Below, one piece after another: positions 6,613-9,623 of a DNA stretch of 9,623 bases. Under the pieces are notes generated by a model. That model did not search any database. It worked only from the letters and a program-made list of their open reading frames with translations, and was not told the DNA's origin. The translations under genes and the position numbers were made by a program. Source of the stretch: Pseudomonadota bacterium (GTDB taxonomy: Bacteria > Desulfobacterota > Desulfobacteria > Desulfobacterales > C00003060); contig JADFWI010000172.1 in assembly GCA_015222985.1 (NCBI GenBank), forward strand, positions 1 to 9,623, read 5' to 3'. How positions within the stretch are numbered: the stretch's first letter is position 1; the number at the start of each line of letters is the position of its first letter.

Positions 6613-8739
6613 TTAATATAGCTGGCAAACGGTTGTGAGCGGACACGTTTTTTCTTCACCTCCAGTGTGAGCATGTCCGTGAACCGAACAGATGGCCTTG
6701 TCCATGGTCGGATAGATGTGGTCCCGGCCGACCCTCTCCAGGAGGTGTGTGCGCTTGAATACCGCCATAACGGACTCATTCACGCCACTCAAGGAGACGT
6801 CCACGCCGGCGCTCCTGCACCTGTCTATGACAAGGGACAAAGCTTCTTCACCTGACGCATCCATATCATTAATACCGTTGAACACAATGACAATGTGTTT
6901 CAGGTTTTCCATCTTGAGCATACGCTCCGTGATCTGGTCCTCCAGGAAGCTCGCATTGGCGAAAAAGAGCGGGCCATCGAATCGGACCACGGCGATATGC
7001 TGACATTCCTTGAGGCCGAAGATCACGGCATCGCGTAGTGTTTCATCCTCGTGTCTGGACAAGGAGGCAACAGTGGGCCGCATGCTCTTGTACAGGAATA
7101 CGAGAAGTGAGAGGGCCACGCCGATCTCGATGCCTTTTTCCAGGTGCGGGGCAAAGGCTAAGGTACAAATGAAGGAAATTATGGATATGGCCCCGTCATA
7201 CCATTGAGCCCGCCATGCGTGGATAAAGCCTGCCGCGTTCACAAGGCCGATGACCGCTATCATGATAACCGCGGCCAGTACGGACTGTGGCAAGTGATAG
7301 AGAAGCGGCGTAAAAAACAAGAGCACAGTGACCACCATCAGGCTGGTAATCACGCTGGACAGGCCGGAGACCGCTCCAGCCTGAAGGTTGACCGCCGATC
7401 TGGAAAAGGAACCCGACGTTGGGTAACTTCTGCTGAGAGACCCTAATATGTTTGCCAGACCCTGGCCGATCAGTTCCTGGTTGGGATCCAGGCGCTGGCC
7501 GGTCTTGGCGGCCATGGCCTTGGCGATGGCGATGGCTTCCATGAAACCCAAGAGCGAGATGATGGCGGCGAAGGGCAAAAGTTGCAGGATAATTTTGAGG
7601 TTGATGTTTGGAACAGAAAAGGAAGGCAAACCACTGGGGATCTCACCGACCACCGCGCCACCGCCCATCATGAGCAACTTGTTCTCCTTCAGCGGTTTGT
7701 TCCCCACCTTGATGCGCCAGGTACGCCCGTCAGATCTGATCCCGGGCGAAACCTCATTCTGCAGGTAGAATCTCTGTGAGCCCCCTTGATCCTTTACGCC
7801 CTCGAACAGTAAGTCCCTGATTTGCTCCCGGTAGACATGTGTTTCATATTTCAGCCGCTCAATCTTGATGCCGATGACGCTCGTGTCGTGCTCCGCATCA
7901 AGGACACTGATCGTGTCGTGGGCGGCCATGGCCTTGTCCAGGGCCTCGCTCATCTCGGACCGCTTTTGCGCGAGCGGCTTCATGCCGGCCACAGCCGTAT
8001 TAAACTCCCTGATCAGGCTGCGGACTTTTTGTGACTCGATGGCGGAAATATCAACCACTGTGTTGTGCTGGAACCCTACGGCCCAGGAAATAAGAGTGGT
8101 CACAACCACGGCCACAAGTACATTGGGTATCCTCGGCGAGGCCCGTTTCAGTCCGTACATTATGGCAAAGGCCAGCGCACCCATAAAGAGCGTTGGCCAG
8201 TGCGTATAGTGAACAGCGGCCTTACATACATGGATAATCGTCTCATAGTGATGCGAGGCCTTGTCCACGTACACGCCAAACATCTTCGAGAGTTGCGACG
8301 AGGCAATGATAATGGCGGCCGCGTTCGTGAACCCGTTCACCACCGGGTGGGACAAAAAGTTGACCACTAGGCCGAGCTTCAGTACGCCCAAAGAAAACTG
8401 GAACACCCCGACCATGAGGGCCAGCAGGATGGCATAGGCAATGTATCCCTCCGTTCCCGCCGTGGCCAGCGGCTCAAGCGACGCGGAAGTCATAAGCGAG
8501 ACCACCGCCACGGGACCGGTAGCCAATTGACGACTCGAGCCGAACAGAGAGGCAATCATGGGCGGGAGAAACGAGGCATAGAGCCCGTAGTATGCAGGGA
8601 GTCCGGCCAATTGAGCGTAAGCCATCGACTGTGGAATGAGAACGAGTGCCACTGTCAAGCCCGAGATGGCGTCAATTCTAAACCTGTTAAAACCGTAATC
8701 CTTAAACCAACCAATAAACGGAAAAAATTTCGTCAGCAT
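6613..8739 (-). CDS. SulP-family anion transporter with STAS domain and a large loop insertion
   Basis: An integral membrane carrier of the SulP/SLC26 family, whose members move sulfate, bicarbonate or other anions, often with Na+ or H+. The family signature is near the N-terminus (DAISGLTVALVLIPQSMAYA, 23-42; GLPAYYGLYASFLPP, 46-60; ATGPVAVVSLM, 73-83). The second half carries GFMEAIAIAKAMA (398-410), the SYPTSGSFSRSAVN stretch (438-451) and further helices to about 549. A cytoplasmic STAS domain follows (about 560-690) with NGINDMDASGEEAL, which keeps a Ser at the SpoIIAA-like site (S629). Residues about 226-362 are an insertion between the two halves. It is partly charged and helical, just before the conserved VVGEIPSGLPSFSVP, and predicted extracytoplasmic by SLC26 topology. 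At 708 residues the protein is long for the family. The tail is rich in His and Cys (HGHAH, then C699 and C705). AGAGGT precedes the ATG at 8739; the TetR gene ends 15 nt upstream. The substrate is not certain. Confidence 0.95.
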   Translation of the reverse strand: MLTKFFPFIGWFKDYGFNRFRIDAISGLTVALVLIPQSMAYAQLAGLPAYYGLYASFLPPMIASLFGSSRQLATGPVAVVSLMTSASLEPLATAGTEGYIAYAILLALMVGVFQFSLGVLKLGLVVNFLSHPVVNGFTNAAAIIIASSQLSKMFGVYVDKASHHYETIIHVCKAAVHYTHWPTLFMGALAFAIMYGLKRASPRIPNVLVAVVVTTLISWAVGFQHNTVVDISAIESQKVRSLIREFNTAVAGMKPLAQKRSEMSEALDKAMAAHDTISVLDAEHDTSVIGIKIERLKYETHVYREQIRDLLFEGVKDQGGSQRFYLQNEVSPGIRSDGRTWRIKVGNKPLKENKLLMMGGGAVVGEIPSGLPSFSVPNINLKIILQLLPFAAIISLLGFMEAIAIAKAMAAKTGQRLDPNQELIGQGLANILGSLSRSYPTSGSFSRSAVNLQAGAVSGLSSVITSLMVVTVLLFFTPLLYHLPQSVLAAVIMIAVIGLVNAAGFIHAWRAQWYDGAISIISFICTLAFAPHLEKGIEIGVALSLLVFLYKSMRPTVASLSRHEDETLRDAVIFGLKECQHIAVVRFDGPLFFANASFLEDQITERMLKMENLKHIVIVFNGINDMDASGEEALSLVIDRCRSAGVDVSLSGVNESVMAVFKRTHLLERVGRDHIYPTMDKAICSVHGHAHTGGEEKTCPLTTVCQLY

Positions 8740-8754
8740 TGGCGCTACCTCTTT

Positions 8755-9342
8755 CTAAGATTCTCTGTTCTCAAGTATCCTGCGACACGATTCCATAAGC
8801 TCGTTGTAGAGACCGCCCGCATCGTAAAGGTTATAGGTGTTAAACCGCACTATGCCGTCGACCATGGAAAAGATAATTAATGCCGTTTTTCGGGCAGGCA
8901 TGTTGCCAATGGATCCATCCTTTTGTCCGAGGACAATGGCCCGCTCGAAAATGTCCACGAGGCAGTTGTAAATCGCCTCAAGATGCCCCCTGCACTCGGG
9001 ATTGGCCCGGGCAAGCTCATAGGCGTCGTGGCGGTGTAAGAGAAGAAACCTGTTTTCCATGCTTCCGGCGAGATACAGATAGAACGATATGGCCCCCTCA
9101 ACCATCTCCAGACCGGTGTCGAACTCCCTTTCTCCGAAATACCGGTCGGCTTCGTCTATGATACGGGCTTTCAGCTCTTCGAGGATGGAGAGAAAGATCT
9201 GTTGCTTGTTCTTGAAATGATAGAAAATCGTGCCCTCGGCTGCTCCCGTAATCCTGGAGAGTTCGGCCATGGAGGTGTCTTTGAAGCCCTTTTCGGAAAA
9301 GAGCGTGCTTGCGCTGTGAAGGATCATTTCTTTCTTGGACAT
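8755..9342 (-). CDS. TetR/AcrR-family transcriptional regulator
   Basis: A 195-residue one-component regulator. The N-terminal helix-turn-helix is typical of TetR (ILHSASTLFSEKGF at 7-20, then MAELSRITGAAEGTIFYHF at 25-43, with the recognition helix ending YHFKNK). The C-terminal ~140 residues are all-helical ligand-binding and dimerisation sequence whose inducer cannot be predicted. The ATG at 9342 has AGGAG 6 nt upstream. It is the first gene of the operon, 15 nt ahead of the SulP gene. A perfect 30-bp palindrome overlapping the predicted transcription start lies directly upstream, so I infer that it represses its own operon, including the transporter and probably the signalling genes. Length and architecture are normal for the family and nothing is truncated. 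Confidence 0.95.
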   Translation of the reverse strand: MSKKEMILHSASTLFSEKGFKDTSMAELSRITGAAEGTIFYHFKNKQQIFLSILEELKARIIDEADRYFGEREFDTGLEMVEGAISFYLYLAGSMENRFLLLHRHDAYELARANPECRGHLEAIYNCLVDIFERAIVLGQKDGSIGNMPARKTALIIFSMVDGIVRFNTYNLYDAGGLYNELMESCRRILENRES

Positions 9343-9348
9343 GTGATA

Positions 9349-9353
9349 CTCCT
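9349..9353 (-). promoter_or_regulatory. Ribosome binding site of the TetR gene
   Basis: AGGAG on the minus strand, 6 nt before the ATG at 9342, confirming that start. Confidence 0.75.
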
Positions 9354-9359
9354 GCCAGG

Positions 9360-9389
9360 GAAAACCGACTGAGCCCTCAGTCGGTTTTC
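9360..9389. promoter_or_regulatory. Perfect 30-bp palindrome, likely TetR operator
   Basis: Arms GAAAACCGACTGAG (9360-9373) and CTCAGTCGGTTTTC (9376-9389) are exact inverse complements around CC. It sits immediately downstream of the predicted -10 box and 18 nt upstream of the TetR start codon, covering the expected transcription start. TetR-family dimers commonly bind such palindromes in their own promoters. The length of perfect symmetry is more than one dimer needs and may reflect two overlapping dimers. A terminator is unlikely: the T-run is inside the arm, and the transcript would start within the element. Confidence 0.82.
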
Positions 9390-9390
9390 A

Positions 9391-9419
9391 ATGATATTTA
9401 TTCCAATTCATCAAGTCAA
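9391..9419 (-). promoter_or_regulatory. Sigma70-type promoter of the tetR-sulP operon
   Basis: On the minus strand a -35 box TTGACT (9419-9414) and a -10 box TATCAT (9396-9391) are separated by exactly 17 bp. A/T runs just upstream (about 9421-9448) could act as an UP element. The expected start point, about 7 nt past the -10, falls inside the adjoining palindrome, a layout in which a bound repressor would block initiation. Confidence 0.75.
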
Positions 9420-9420
9420 G

Positions 9421-9623
9421 AAAAAAATACTGACATTTGGTTTTTTTTAGCGCTTCACGGGTTGAGTGTTTTAACGAAAAACTGAACCGTCCCGCCGAAG
9501 GTGGCTTAACAAAAAAAGTAACCCAAAACGCTAAACTCCGAACCTGTGAACGCTTAGGGCTCGCGCAAAAATAACTTCACATTTTGGCATCTCAGCTTCA
9601 GCCCATCTTTGACCGATGCCTCA
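9421..9623. other. Non-coding right edge with an imperfect inverted repeat
   Basis: About 200 nt upstream of the promoter hold no convincing gene on either strand. An imperfect inverted repeat is visible: AGCGCTTCACGGGTT (9449-9463) against the complement of 9541-9555, AAGCGTTCACAGGTT, with weaker matching continuing inward to about 9471 and 9532. The last ~60 nt have a short open stretch on the minus strand ending in TAA near 9557-9559. It could be the tail of a gene beyond the edge, but it is too short to judge. Confidence 0.4.

Noticed and set aside
9360..9389. Palindrome as a transcription terminator
   Set aside because: It lies between a good promoter and a start codon, and the transcript should begin within it. 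No U-run follows the stem.

Overview
The window holds nine protein genes, all on the minus strand, packed tightly enough to suggest one or two long transcripts running from right to left. Gene content and protein style fit a Desulfobacterota (former Deltaproteobacteria) genome. The clues are a SulP transporter beside a cytidylate-kinase-like/BON/receiver fusion, a dCache sensor kinase and several stand-alone receivers. The taxonomic guess is inference; no rRNA or other marker is present.

In transcription order: the right edge (about 9343-9623) is non-coding. It carries a good sigma70-type promoter and a perfect 30-bp palindrome just in front of a TetR-family regulator, so the operon looks self-regulated. 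After the TetR gene come a SulP anion transporter with an unusual ~135-residue insertion and a C-terminal STAS domain; a three-part protein (degenerate cytidylate-kinase-like domain, BON-like domain, receiver); a membrane histidine kinase with a periplasmic dCache sensor; a single-domain receiver; a small protein that keeps the histidine-bearing dimerisation helices of a kinase but has lost the ATP-binding motifs; and a second single-domain receiver. After a 117-nt gap with short repeats come an EamA/DMT-family membrane transporter and the N-terminal half of UvrC, which runs off the left edge.

The most interesting part is about 2034-9342. One catalytically complete kinase, three closely related receivers and one ChpT/Spo0B-like phosphotransfer candidate sit together with a transporter. 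This is the full parts list of a multistep phosphorelay (His-Asp-His-Asp), but none of the receiver proteins has a DNA-binding output domain. I infer that the relay either controls or senses the SulP transporter, possibly through its inserted extracytoplasmic domain and the dCache sensor, or hands phosphate to an effector encoded elsewhere. The domain assignments come from reading the sequence; the system-level role is a hypothesis.

No rRNA, tRNA, CRISPR array, insertion sequence or prophage gene was seen.
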